From assembly GCF_007970805.1 (NCBI RefSeq), contig NZ_CP042433.1, positions 4,712,001 to 4,776,000 of the forward strand: a stretch of 64,000 bases of DNA, written 5' to 3'. Each line of letters opens with the position of its first letter. Within the stretch, counting starts at the first letter, position 1. The position numbers and the translations under genes are program-made. The stretch is from Flavisolibacter ginsenosidimutans (GTDB lineage: Bacteria; Bacteroidota; Bacteroidia; Chitinophagales; Chitinophagaceae). The notes below the pieces were generated by a model. That model saw nothing but the letters and a program-made list of their open reading frames with translations. It was not told the DNA's origin and did not search any database. This document shows positions 16,710-24,144 of this stretch, piece by piece.

Positions 16710-17885
16710 TTATAAACGCTCCACAATGCCCGCAATTCCTTGCCCACCACCCACGCAGGCTGTAATCATTCCGTATTTTTTGCCGGTGCGCTTCAGGTCA
16801 TGCAGGTTTTGAATGGTAAGCTTTGCGCCGGTACAGCCCAAAGGATGGCCGAGGGCAATGGCGCCGCCGTTGATGTTTACAATTTCGGGATTTAATCCCG
16901 CTTCGCGAATAACGGCGATGGACTGCGAAGCAAAGGCTTCGTTCAACTCAATCAAATCAATTTGCGAAAGGTTCATGCCCGATTGCTTCAACACCTTTGG
17001 AATAGCAGCCACCGGCCCAATGCCCATAATGCGCGGATGCACACCAGCCGAAGCACAAGCCACCAACCGGCCGATGGGTTGAAGGTTTAATTGTTTCACC
17101 AGGCGTTCGCTCATCACCAGCACAAAGGCGGCGCCGTCGGAAGTTTGCGAAGAATTACCGGCGGTAACCATTCCGCCTGCGGCAAATGCCGGTTTTAGTT
17201 TAGCCAAGATTTCAAGCGAGGTATCGGCACGCGGACCTTCGTCGGTTTCAACGGTGTATTTTTTTATAGCCTTCTTTCCTTTTTCATCTAAATAAACCTG
17301 CTCTATTTCGATGGGCAGTATGCCTTCTTTAAAGAAACTTTTTTCGATGGCGTTGATGGCTTTGCGGTGCGAGTTGTACGAGAATTCATCCTGCTCCTCG
17401 CGGCTTACATTGAATTCTTTTGCCACCGCTTCGGCCGTAAGGCCCATGCTTAAATAATAATCCGGTTCGTCCTTGGCAATAGAATAAGCGGGAACGGTTT
17501 TCCAACCCGCCGTGGGCACAAGGCTCATGCTTTCAGTACCACCGGCAACAATACAATCGGCCATGCCCGTACGAATTTTTGCCGTGGCAATGGCGATGGT
17601 TTCCAATCCCGAGGCACAGTAGCGGTTTACCGTCATCCCGGGAACGTCAAAACCTATTGCTCGTGCGGCAATGATGCGGCCTACCTGCAAGCCTTGTTCG
17701 GCTTCGGGTACGGCGTTGCCGACGATTACATCGTCTACCAAACTCTTATCCACTTGCGGCACCGATGCCAACAAACCTTTGATGACGTCAATGGCCAAAT
17801 CATCGGGACGATAAAAACGAAAACCGCCCCGCTTGGCTTTTGCAACGGCGGTGCGGTAGCCGGCAACGATATAAGCTTCTTGCAT
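16710..17885 (-). CDS. Acetyl-CoA C-acyltransferase (thiolase)
   Basis: 391 aa from the ATG at 17885 (MQEAYIVAGYRTAV). An in-frame earlier start at 17939 would add 18 residues unlike the family. It carries out thiolytic cleavage of 3-ketoacyl-CoA or condensation of acyl-CoAs in the cytoplasm. Nucleophile Cys90 lies in VNRYCASGLE, the active His347 in IALGHPLGCTG and the general base Cys377 in CVGGGQGIAG. All are intact. The GFRFYRPDDL insertion near the start is typical of FadA-type degradative thiolases. It is not accompanied by fadB or other beta-oxidation genes here. Confidence 0.9.
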   Translation of the reverse strand: MQEAYIVAGYRTAVAKAKRGGFRFYRPDDLAIDVIKGLLASVPQVDKSLVDDVIVGNAVPEAEQGLQVGRIIAARAIGFDVPGMTVNRYCASGLETIAIATAKIRTGMADCIVAGGTESMSLVPTAGWKTVPAYSIAKDEPDYYLSMGLTAEAVAKEFNVSREEQDEFSYNSHRKAINAIEKSFFKEGILPIEIEQVYLDEKGKKAIKKYTVETDEGPRADTSLEILAKLKPAFAAGGMVTAGNSSQTSDGAAFVLVMSERLVKQLNLQPIGRLVACASAGVHPRIMGIGPVAAIPKVLKQSGMNLSQIDLIELNEAFASQSIAVIREAGLNPEIVNINGGAIALGHPLGCTGAKLTIQNLHDLKRTGKKYGMITACVGGGQGIAGIVERL

Positions 17886-17984
17886 AAACTCTGATTGAAT
17901 CTTAAAAGTACAGGAAAAATAATTTAGTTGCTTAAACAACCAAAGTAGATTTGCAATTTTCTGTTTCGGTTAACTTCGCGTCCG

Positions 17985-19079
17985 ATGTATTCTTTTCTCC
18001 GACGCCTTTTGTTTCTTCTCCCCGCCGAAACTGCGCACTTTTTTTCGATGAATTGCCTGAAGATTTTGTGCGCCGTGCCTTTCATAAAAAAAGTCATCGC
18101 CAACACTTTTACGGTTCATGATTCACGATTGGTGAAAACCGTTTGCGGCCTCGCGTTTAAAAATCCCGTTGGCCTTGGCGCTGGCTTTGACAAGAACGCA
18201 AAATATTTACGGGAGTTAGAAACCCTGGGATTTGGCTTTGTGGAAATTGGAACGGTGACGCCGCGGCCGCAAGCCGGTAATGATAAGCCGCGACTTTTTC
18301 GCCTGCCAACAGATAAGGCCCTTATTAACCGCATGGGCTTTAACAACGACGGCGTGGAAGCGGTAACGCACCGGCTGAAGAAGTGGAGAAAGAATGATGA
18401 CAGAAGACAGATGACAGATGACAGCAGGAAAGCAATACCGTCATCCGTCATCCGTCATCCGTCATCCATGCTTATCGGTGGCAACATCGGCAAAAACAAA
18501 GCAACGCCCAACGAAGAAGCCTGGAAGGATTACGAGATTTGCTTTCGGGCCTTGCATCCGTTTGTTGACTTTTTTGTGGTGAACGTTTCATCGCCAAACA
18601 CACCGGGCTTGCGGGAATTGCAGGAGAAAGAATCGCTGCGAAAAATTTTGACGCACTTGCAGGCAATGAACAAAACCTTTTCGCAACAACGACCCATCTT
18701 ATTGAAGATTGCCCCCGACCTAACGCAGGAACAAATTGATGACGTGATTGCATTGGCAACCGAAATTAATTTGGACGGACTTGTTGCGACCAACACCACT
18801 ATCAGCCGCGAAGGACTCACCACTCACGACTCACAACTCACCACCATCGGTGCTGGTGGCTTAAGCGGCAAGCCGTTAAAACAACGCAGTACCGAAGTGT
18901 TGCAATACCTTGTTGAGAAAACAAACCGCAAAATCCCCGTCATTGGTTCGGGCGGCATTTTTTCGGGAAAAGATGCGAAAGAAAAAATGCTTGCAGGCGC
19001 ATCACTCGTTGAAGTATGGACGGGCTTTATTTACGAAGGCCCGATGATTGTAAAAAGAATTTGCCGCACATTGGCCTAA
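17985..19079 (+). CDS. pyrD: Dihydroorotate dehydrogenase (quinone), class 2
   Basis: Membrane-associated flavoenzyme that oxidises dihydroorotate to orotate in pyrimidine synthesis, 364 aa. Motifs include FKNPVGLGAGFDKNAK, IGTVTPRPQAGNDKPRLFR and INRMGFNNDGVE, the catalytic-loop segment NVSSPNTPGLRELQ, and GLVATNTTISREG. Three places depart from the usual sequence and coincide with seven-base tandem repeats: residues ~43-50 (VHDSRL), ~136-161 (an added stretch before LIGGNIGKNK) and ~276-286 (THDSQLTTIG). All keep the frame, so the enzyme is probably functional with extended surface loops. It lies 18 nt before the terC-like gene. Confidence 0.95.
   Translation: MYSFLRRLLFLLPAETAHFFSMNCLKILCAVPFIKKVIANTFTVHDSRLVKTVCGLAFKNPVGLGAGFDKNAKYLRELETLGFGFVEIGTVTPRPQAGNDKPRLFRLPTDKALINRMGFNNDGVEAVTHRLKKWRKNDDRRQMTDDSRKAIPSSVIRHPSSMLIGGNIGKNKATPNEEAWKDYEICFRALHPFVDFFVVNVSSPNTPGLRELQEKESLRKILTHLQAMNKTFSQQRPILLKIAPDLTQEQIDDVIALATEINLDGLVATNTTISREGLTTHDSQLTTIGAGGLSGKPLKQRSTEVLQYLVEKTNRKIPVIGSGGIFSGKDAKEKMLAGASLVEVWTGFIYEGPMIVKRICRTLA
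18115..18135 (+). repeat. Degenerate heptad repeat in pyrD (weak)
   Basis: TTCATGA TTCACGA TTGGTGA, two to three units of seven bases, encoding VHDSRL between the N-terminal helices and the barrel of PyrD. It is similar in design to the stronger arrays at 18396 and 18815. Confidence 0.4.
18396..18467. repeat. Inverted heptad-repeat element inside pyrD
   Basis: The left arm is four units of seven bases (GATGACA, GAAGACA, GATGACA, GATGACA; 18396-18423). The right arm is four CCGTCAT units (18438-18465), i.e. the reverse complement ATGACGG. A 14-nt spacer separates the arms, so the RNA could fold into a long hairpin. The element is translated in frame into about 25 residues not expected in PyrD. 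Confidence 0.85.
18815..18842 (+). repeat. Four-unit heptad array inside pyrD
   Basis: ACTCACC, ACTCACG, ACTCACA, ACTCACC: four consecutive seven-base units with one variable last base, translated as LTTHDSQLTT in the loop before GAGGLSGKPL. Confidence 0.8.
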
Positions 19080-19097
19080 GCGTTTTTTCTTTGCGCC

Positions 19098-19907
19098 ATG
19101 ACAGAACTTTTAACCGCTGAAAGCCTGATTAGTTTTCTGGTGTTGGTGATTTTGGAAGTGGTGCTGGGCATTGACAACGTCATTTTCGTTAGCCTCATTT
19201 TAAACCGCTTAAAAGAAGAAAGCAGGAAGAAGGCAAGGCGTGCCTGGATGATCAGCGGCATCATCATCCGCAGCATTTTGTTGTTGGGATTAAGCTGGCT
19301 GCTGTCGCAAAAAGGTAAATACATTATCCCCGAAAGCTGGTTCGGAAAAGGCTTTGATTTGGCAAGTCTTGTTATGCTTGGCGGCGGGCTGTTTTTAATT
19401 TATAAATCGGTAAAGGAAATTCACGGCAAGCTGGAAGGCGAAGACGAATCGGAGTATTCCGGCAAGGTCACTTATTTGTCATTCGGACAAGCCGTGGTGC
19501 AGATCATGCTCATTGACACCGTGTTTTCTTTCGACAGTGTCATCACCGCAGGCGGCACGGCCAAGCACGTAGAAATAATGATTGCGGCCGTTGTTATTGC
19601 CATGATCATCATGTTTCTTTTCAGCCCAAAGATTTCTTCTTTCATACACAAGCATCCAACGTTGAAAATGCTGGCGCTTTCGTTTTTGGTGATGATTGGG
19701 CTGAGCCTTGTTATTGAAGGCTGGGCGTCAGAAAAAGCCGAAGAACTGCACCTCAAAAATTACATCTATTTCGGCATGGCTTTTTCGTTTGGCGTGGAAT
19801 TATTGAACATGACAATGCTCAAACGGAAAAAGCAGCGCAAGAGCGTGGAATTAAGAGAACCGGTGTTGCGTTCAAACGAAGACAACGAATCGGATGAGGC
19901 GCACTAA
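19098..19907 (+). CDS. TerC-family integral membrane protein
   Basis: 269 aa with seven or so hydrophobic helices. It has the family signatures EVVLGIDNVIFVSLIL (with conserved acidic residues in the membrane) and DTVFSFDSVITAGG. TerC/Alx-type proteins are linked to metal ion export, notably manganese, and to metalation of exported proteins; the original tellurium resistance link is indirect. The charged C-tail (SNEDNESDEAH) is cytoplasmic or variable. It follows pyrD by 18 nt on the same strand, probably as a co-transcribed pair without functional link. Confidence 0.9.
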   Translation: MTELLTAESLISFLVLVILEVVLGIDNVIFVSLILNRLKEESRKKARRAWMISGIIIRSILLLGLSWLLSQKGKYIIPESWFGKGFDLASLVMLGGGLFLIYKSVKEIHGKLEGEDESEYSGKVTYLSFGQAVVQIMLIDTVFSFDSVITAGGTAKHVEIMIAAVVIAMIIMFLFSPKISSFIHKHPTLKMLALSFLVMIGLSLVIEGWASEKAEELHLKNYIYFGMAFSFGVELLNMTMLKRKKQRKSVELREPVLRSNEDNESDEAH

Positions 19908-19908
19908 G

Positions 19909-19936
19909 AGCTATCAGCTTTTAGTAATCAGCCTTC
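19909..19936 (+). repeat. Four-unit heptad array after the terC-like stop codon
   Basis: AGCTATC, AGCTTTT, AGTAATC, AGCCTTC: a period-7 degenerate tandem beginning right after the stop, in the 45-bp gap before the convergent rsmE gene. Confidence 0.65.
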
Positions 19937-19952
19937 GGTTTGGCATTTTGTA

Positions 19953-20660
19953 CTATTGAGTTTTACCCAAAATTTTTAAAAGCGTTGCGGCTACAATGCC
20001 CGCTGTTTCTGTTCGTAATCGTGTGCCGCCCAACGCCACGGGCAGAAAATTGTTTTCCAACGCAAGGCTAATTTCCTTCTCTGTAAAATCACCTTCGGGG
20101 CCGATGAGAATAAGTGATGACGGATGAGGGATGACGGACGACAATTGTTGTTTTTTTTCGGGTAAACAATGCGCAATAAATTTTTGTTCTTGTGAAGAAG
20201 ATTTTACGGCTTCATTGAAAGCCGTTGGCTGATGCAAAACAGGCAACCATGTTTGCTGCGATTGCAGCATTGCACTGCTTAAAATTCCTTGCATCCTGTC
20301 GTAGCGAAACTTTTCTTTTTCCGTTCGTTCGCAGAGTAGCGGAACAATTTCATTCACGCCGATCTCGGTGGCTTTTTCCAAAAACCATTCAAAGCGGGAT
20401 GAATTTTTGATAATGGAAATAGCAATAGAAACGTTTGGCCGGCTTTCTTCTTCCGTTTCAATGGACTGAACCTGAACAGCACAACGTTTGCGATTGTCGT
20501 CAATGATTTCCGCTCTCGCTTTTTTACCTTTGCCATCGGTAAGCAAAACCTCTTCGCCTTTGGCCATGCGCAGCACGCCAATCATGTGTTTGGAAGTATC
20601 CTCGTCCAATTGAATGATTTCGTCACGTAAACTTTCAACGAAAAAAAAAGAAAGCGCCAT
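19953..20660 (-). CDS. rsmE: 16S rRNA (uracil(1498)-N3)-methyltransferase
   Basis: SPOUT-class methyltransferase that methylates U1498 of 16S rRNA with S-adenosylmethionine, cytoplasmic, 235 aa. Visible motifs are HMIGVLRMAKGEE at the N-terminal PUA-like part, KNSSRFEWFLEKATEIGV and PLLCERTEK in the middle, and the SAM-binding knot LIGPEGDFTEKE plus LGGTRLRTETAG at the end. A stretch of about ten residues (SSVIPHPSSL, ~172-181) just before LIGPEGDF is encoded by a four-unit heptad repeat and matches part of the insertion in PyrD (SSVIRHPSSM). Confidence 0.95.
   Translation of the reverse strand: MALSFFFVESLRDEIIQLDEDTSKHMIGVLRMAKGEEVLLTDGKGKKARAEIIDDNRKRCAVQVQSIETEEESRPNVSIAISIIKNSSRFEWFLEKATEIGVNEIVPLLCERTEKEKFRYDRMQGILSSAMLQSQQTWLPVLHQPTAFNEAVKSSSQEQKFIAHCLPEKKQQLSSVIPHPSSLILIGPEGDFTEKEISLALENNFLPVALGGTRLRTETAGIVAATLLKILGKTQ
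20116..20143 (-). repeat. Four-unit heptad array inside rsmE
   Basis: Plus-strand units GATGACG, GATGAGG, GATGACG, GACGACA. They are the same heptad family as the pyrD element at 18396-18465 and in frame inside RsmE. Confidence 0.8.
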
Positions 20661-20675
20661 GACGCGAAGAAAACA

Positions 20676-20702
20676 AAAAAGCTCCGGTTTTATCCGAAGC
20701 TT
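20676..20702 (-). terminator. Rho-independent terminator of dnaB
   Basis: On the minus strand, AGCTTCGG, ATAAAA, CCGGAGCT (one G-U pair) is followed by TTTTTTG. It lies between the dnaB stop and the rsmE start. Confidence 0.75.
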
Positions 20703-20723
20703 TATATGCAGGTGGTTTAGTAA

Positions 20724-22277
20724 TTAAAACGGTTCATCATCGTCCTGTATGTCGTTCATCTTGCTGCCGGTTTGAATGTACAGCTTTGCACCCGGCCCGC
20801 CACCGCTGTCACTCACCGGCTTCCAGTTTGGTGGCATGTTAAAGCCGCCGCCAAATTCGCCGCCGTCGTCTTCAAAGAATTTCTGTATTTCAAGTCTTGC
20901 CCTGAACTTCAAATTTTCCAGCGAACCGTTACGGTGCTTGGCAATGCGCAAGTACGTTTCACCTTTTACACTCTCGCCCATTTCGTTTTGGTTCAGGTCG
21001 TGGTATTCGGGACGATAAATAAAGCAAACCATGTCCGCATCTTGTTCAATGGCGCCTGATTCGCGCAAGTCGGAAAGCTGCGGCATCTTGTTGCCGTCTT
21101 TTCTTTTTTCCACTTCGCGGCTCAATTGCGAAAGCGCAATGATGGGCACTTGCAGTTCTTTCGCAAGGGCTTTTAAGCTTCGCGAAATGTTCGAGATTTC
21201 CTGTTCGCGGTTACCGTTTCTGTTTTCACCCGTGCCGCTCATGAGCTGCAAATAATCAATCAGGATTAAGCCAATGTTGTGCGCATTTTTCAAGCGGCGG
21301 CATTTGGCACGCAACTCAAAAATGTTCAGCGCAGGAGTGTCGTCAATAAAAAGTTTTGCATCGGCCAAACGCTGAATGCCGCGTTTGTACAATTGCTCCA
21401 TTTCGTATTCTTCCATCTTGCCACGGGAAATTTTCTCAAGCCCGATTTCGCTTTCAGCCGAAAGGATACGCTGCACCAACTGGCCGGCACTCATTTCCAA
21501 CGAGAAGAAGGCAACTGCGGTAGGTTTGGCTGCACTCAAAGCGGCGTTGCGGGCAAGGTTCAGCGCAAAAGCCGTTTTACCTACCGAAGGCCGCGCCGCC
21601 AAAATAATAAGATCGGTTTGCTGCCAGCCGTAGGTTATTTTATCAAGGTGCGCAAAGCCGCTGGGCACACCGGTAATGTCCTCGTTGCGGTTGCGCATGT
21701 CCTCAATGCGCTGAATGGTTTTCACCAGCACCGCATCAATCGTTTCCACGCTGTTGCGCAAGTGCTCCGACGTGACTTTGTAAATCTTGCTTTCGGCATC
21801 GTCAAGCAAATCAAAGACATCGGTGCTGTCTTCGTATGCATCCGAAATAATTTCGCCGGAAATGCGAATGAGTTCGCGTTGAATAAATTTTTGCAGGATA
21901 ATGCGGCTGTGCGCTTCAATGTGTGCCGATGATGTAACTGCGTTGGTTAATTTGGTAACGTAATAAGGTCCACCTACAATATCAAGTTCTTCGTTGAAGC
22001 GAAGTTCCTCCACCACGGTCAGCATGTCAATGGGCTGGCTTTTGCCCGACAAACTTTTCATGGCGCGAAAGATGCGTTGGTGCGCATCCACGTAAAAACA
22101 TTCCGATTTTAAAATTTCGGCAACGGTATCAAAAGCGCCTTTTTCCAGCATGATGGCGCCCAATACGGCTTCTTCCAACTCGCGGGCCTGCGGCGGCACT
22201 TTGCCATAAACCAACGTGCTAACGTCGGGTGTTTTGCGTCCTCTCTTCTTGTCTCTGTTTAGGTTAGGAATGTCCAT
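20724..22277 (-). CDS. dnaB: Replicative DNA helicase
   Basis: Hexameric 5'-3' helicase that unwinds the replication fork, 517 aa from the ATG at 22277 (MDIPNLNRDKKRGRK); an earlier in-frame ATG at 22310 is less likely. The N-terminal DnaB domain starts at PPQARELEEAVLGAIML (~30). The RecA-like domain has Walker A AARPSVGKTAFALN (~240), LILIDYLQLM (Walker B) and IIALSQLSREVEKR, then SDLRESGAIEQDAD. There is no intein. The C-tail is Gly-rich and acidic. The gene-free region in front of it holds DnaA-box-like sites. Confidence 0.97.
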   Translation of the reverse strand: MDIPNLNRDKKRGRKTPDVSTLVYGKVPPQARELEEAVLGAIMLEKGAFDTVAEILKSECFYVDAHQRIFRAMKSLSGKSQPIDMLTVVEELRFNEELDIVGGPYYVTKLTNAVTSSAHIEAHSRIILQKFIQRELIRISGEIISDAYEDSTDVFDLLDDAESKIYKVTSEHLRNSVETIDAVLVKTIQRIEDMRNRNEDITGVPSGFAHLDKITYGWQQTDLIILAARPSVGKTAFALNLARNAALSAAKPTAVAFFSLEMSAGQLVQRILSAESEIGLEKISRGKMEEYEMEQLYKRGIQRLADAKLFIDDTPALNIFELRAKCRRLKNAHNIGLILIDYLQLMSGTGENRNGNREQEISNISRSLKALAKELQVPIIALSQLSREVEKRKDGNKMPQLSDLRESGAIEQDADMVCFIYRPEYHDLNQNEMGESVKGETYLRIAKHRNGSLENLKFRARLEIQKFFEDDGGEFGGGFNMPPNWKPVSDSGGGPGAKLYIQTGSKMNDIQDDDEPF

Positions 22278-22421
22278 ACAACTCGTTTTCGTCTTAAAAA
22301 TTAGCGCCAACCGCCGGAAGGATTTGTTGTGTCAAAAGCTGCTCTTTTATTCGTGTCCGTAAGTTGGACATCGAATATAGGTGCGTAAAACTGCGCCGTA
22401 ACATTCCGGTAACATTTATAT

Positions 22422-22693
22422 TAATCCACAGGTTACGCCACCGGTTATGCACATCATGTTCGCAGTTGTTCATCCTCATCACGGATTGTTTCCACAAAAG
22501 TGGATTTTTTTGCTCATTTTTTTAGCAGTTGTGAACAACTTCCTGTGCGAAAGAACCCGTGAAGTTTTTTTGGTGAAGTGCTACAAATAACAGAATGGCA
22601 TTCCCGCGAATTTTGGTGAAAGAAAGGTGAACTTTTACGCGCCTTTGGCTTTACGTTTTTTGGTAAAACTGTCGTTGTTTTCGCTGTGAATAA
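22422..22693. other. Intergenic region with DnaA-box-like sites
   Basis: The ~450-bp gene-free stretch 22278-22729 contains two exact TTATNCACA matches in opposite orientation (TTATGCACA at 22445-22453; TGTGAATAA at 22685-22693), a one-mismatch site (TAATCCACA at 22422-22430) and weaker ones (TGTGAACAA at 22530-22538, TTTCCACAA near 22490), plus T-rich runs. It lies directly upstream of dnaB. This may be a replication-origin-like or DnaA-regulated region. No other gene or RNA is seen. Confidence 0.4.
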
Positions 22694-22729
22694 TTTTTTG
22701 TTACTCGCCCAGGCTATAAATAGTTTGTT

Positions 22730-23722
22730 CTAATCTGCCGAATGCCGCATGCCTTCCGCCACGCGAAAGATGTGCAGTACATACGGAAACAAAGCATCCA
22801 TTGTTTCTTCTGCCCCGCGGGTAGAGCCGGGCAAGGTAAGCACCAATGTGTTTTTGATAAAGCCCGCTACGCCGCGTGAAAGCATGGCGTAAGGCATGCG
22901 TTCCTGTCCGTAAACCCTTGCGGCTTCCATAATGCCGGGGACTTCGCGTGTGAGCATCGGTGCAATCGCTTCGGGTGTTACATCTCTTGGCGAAAGTCCC
23001 GTACCGCCGGTAAAGAGAAGCAGGTTGTAAGCTTCTTCGCTAAACTGTTTTGCTTTTGTTTGAATGGCTTCCCTTTCATCGGGAATGATAACATAGGTGG
23101 ATGCATTCAAGCCGTGTTGTTGCAATTTTTGAACAATGGCTTTGCCGGCACTGTCTTGCTTGGATCCCGCTGCCACGCTGTCGCTGCACACCACAACGGC
23201 GCAGCGCAGGTCAAACGAAAGCTTGTCTTTGAAATCGCTCTTGCCGCCTTTTTTTTGAGCGAGCTTGATGGAAGAAATTTCCACGCTTTTGTCAATTGGT
23301 TTTAGCATGTCGTACATCGTTAGCGCAGTAACGGAAGCGCCGTGCATGGCCTCTACTTCCACGCCGGTGCGGTACACGGTGTGCACTTCCACTTCGATGA
23401 TGATGTTCAATCCATCTATTGTGTGTTTGATGGCTGCGTATTCAACAGGCAGCGGATGACAATCGGGAATTAGGTCGCTCGTTTTTTTGACGGCGAGTAA
23501 ACCGGCGGCTCGGGAAAACTCAAACACATCGCCTTTGGGAACTTGTTTGTTGAGAATTGCATCAACCGTTTCTTGCTTTGAAACCTTAACGATTGCCGTT
23601 GCAACGGCTTTGCGAAGGGAAGTTGGTTTGTGGGTTATGTTGTTCATGCTGAATGTAAGCGTTGAGAAAGTTGAAGCTTTGTGTTCTTGAAAAGAAGACG
23701 TTTCTATGTGTTTTTCTTCCAT
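22730..23722 (-). CDS. Bifunctional MoaC-MogA/MoaB molybdenum cofactor protein
   Basis: 330 aa fusing two cofactor enzymes. Residues ~28-165 are MoaC (cyclic pyranopterin monophosphate synthase): KGDVFEFSRAAGLLAVKKT, DLIPDCHPLP and HGASVTALTMYDM. Residues ~170-325 are a MogA/MoaB domain (molybdopterin adenylyltransferase): LLLFTGGTGLSPRDVTPEA and TLPGSTRGAEETM. The first ~25 residues are poorly conserved, and an internal ATG (MNNITHKPT) is an alternative start. It is the last gene of the operon and overlaps moaE by 19 nt, which suggests translational coupling. Confidence 0.95.
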   Translation of the reverse strand: MEEKHIETSSFQEHKASTFSTLTFSMNNITHKPTSLRKAVATAIVKVSKQETVDAILNKQVPKGDVFEFSRAAGLLAVKKTSDLIPDCHPLPVEYAAIKHTIDGLNIIIEVEVHTVYRTGVEVEAMHGASVTALTMYDMLKPIDKSVEISSIKLAQKKGGKSDFKDKLSFDLRCAVVVCSDSVAAGSKQDSAGKAIVQKLQQHGLNASTYVIIPDEREAIQTKAKQFSEEAYNLLLFTGGTGLSPRDVTPEAIAPMLTREVPGIMEAARVYGQERMPYAMLSRGVAGFIKNTLVLTLPGSTRGAEETMDALFPYVLHIFRVAEGMRHSAD

Positions 23723-24144
23723 TGATGCGAAGCATCTTCAAAGATTTCCTTGCCCCACACCGGCAGTTCTTTTTTGATGCGCTCTACAACTTCTTCACAG
23801 CCCTCAATCGCGTCTTTTCGGTGCTTTGATGATGTAAAAACAAACAACGAAATCTCACCGGCTTTCACGCTGCCTAAACTGTGATAAACGTGCATGCAGG
23901 TGAGTGAGTATTTTTCAAAAATGTCTTCGCGGATTTCGTGCATCTTTTGAAGCGCCATCTCTTCGTAAGTGGTATAATCAATAGCGGCTACAGTTTTATC
24001 GTCAATTACGTCGCTGCGTACTTGCCCGAGAAAAATGCTGTGTGCGCCAATGCCGGTTTTGCTGCTGTGTTTCTGAATGTTGTCGGCAATAAACGAAGTG
24101 CTGATTGCTCCCTGCAAAAAAATATTTTTAGGCTTTCGTTCCAT
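23704..24144 (-). CDS. moaE: Molybdopterin synthase catalytic subunit
   Basis: 146 aa from the ATG at 24144 (MERKPKN); the longer open frame to 24294 has no family similarity and lies over moeB. With MoaD it inserts two sulfurs into cPMP to form molybdopterin. Motifs include HSIFLGQVRSDV, IDYTTYEEMALQKM, HVYHSLGSVKAGE and SSKHRKDAIEGCEEVVERIK with the catalytic lysine region KKELPVWGKE. It overlaps the upstream moeB-like gene by 17 nt and the downstream moaC-mogA by 19 nt. Confidence 0.95.
   Translation of the reverse strand: MERKPKNIFLQGAISTSFIADNIQKHSSKTGIGAHSIFLGQVRSDVIDDKTVAAIDYTTYEEMALQKMHEIREDIFEKYSLTCMHVYHSLGSVKAGEISLFVFTSSKHRKDAIEGCEEVVERIKKELPVWGKEIFEDASHQWKKNT

Noticed and set aside
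18396..18465. CRISPR array
   Set aside because: Units are seven bases with no spacers, and no cas genes are present.
21200..21700. Possible intein in DnaB
   Set aside because: The protein length is normal (517 aa) and the RecA motifs are contiguous.
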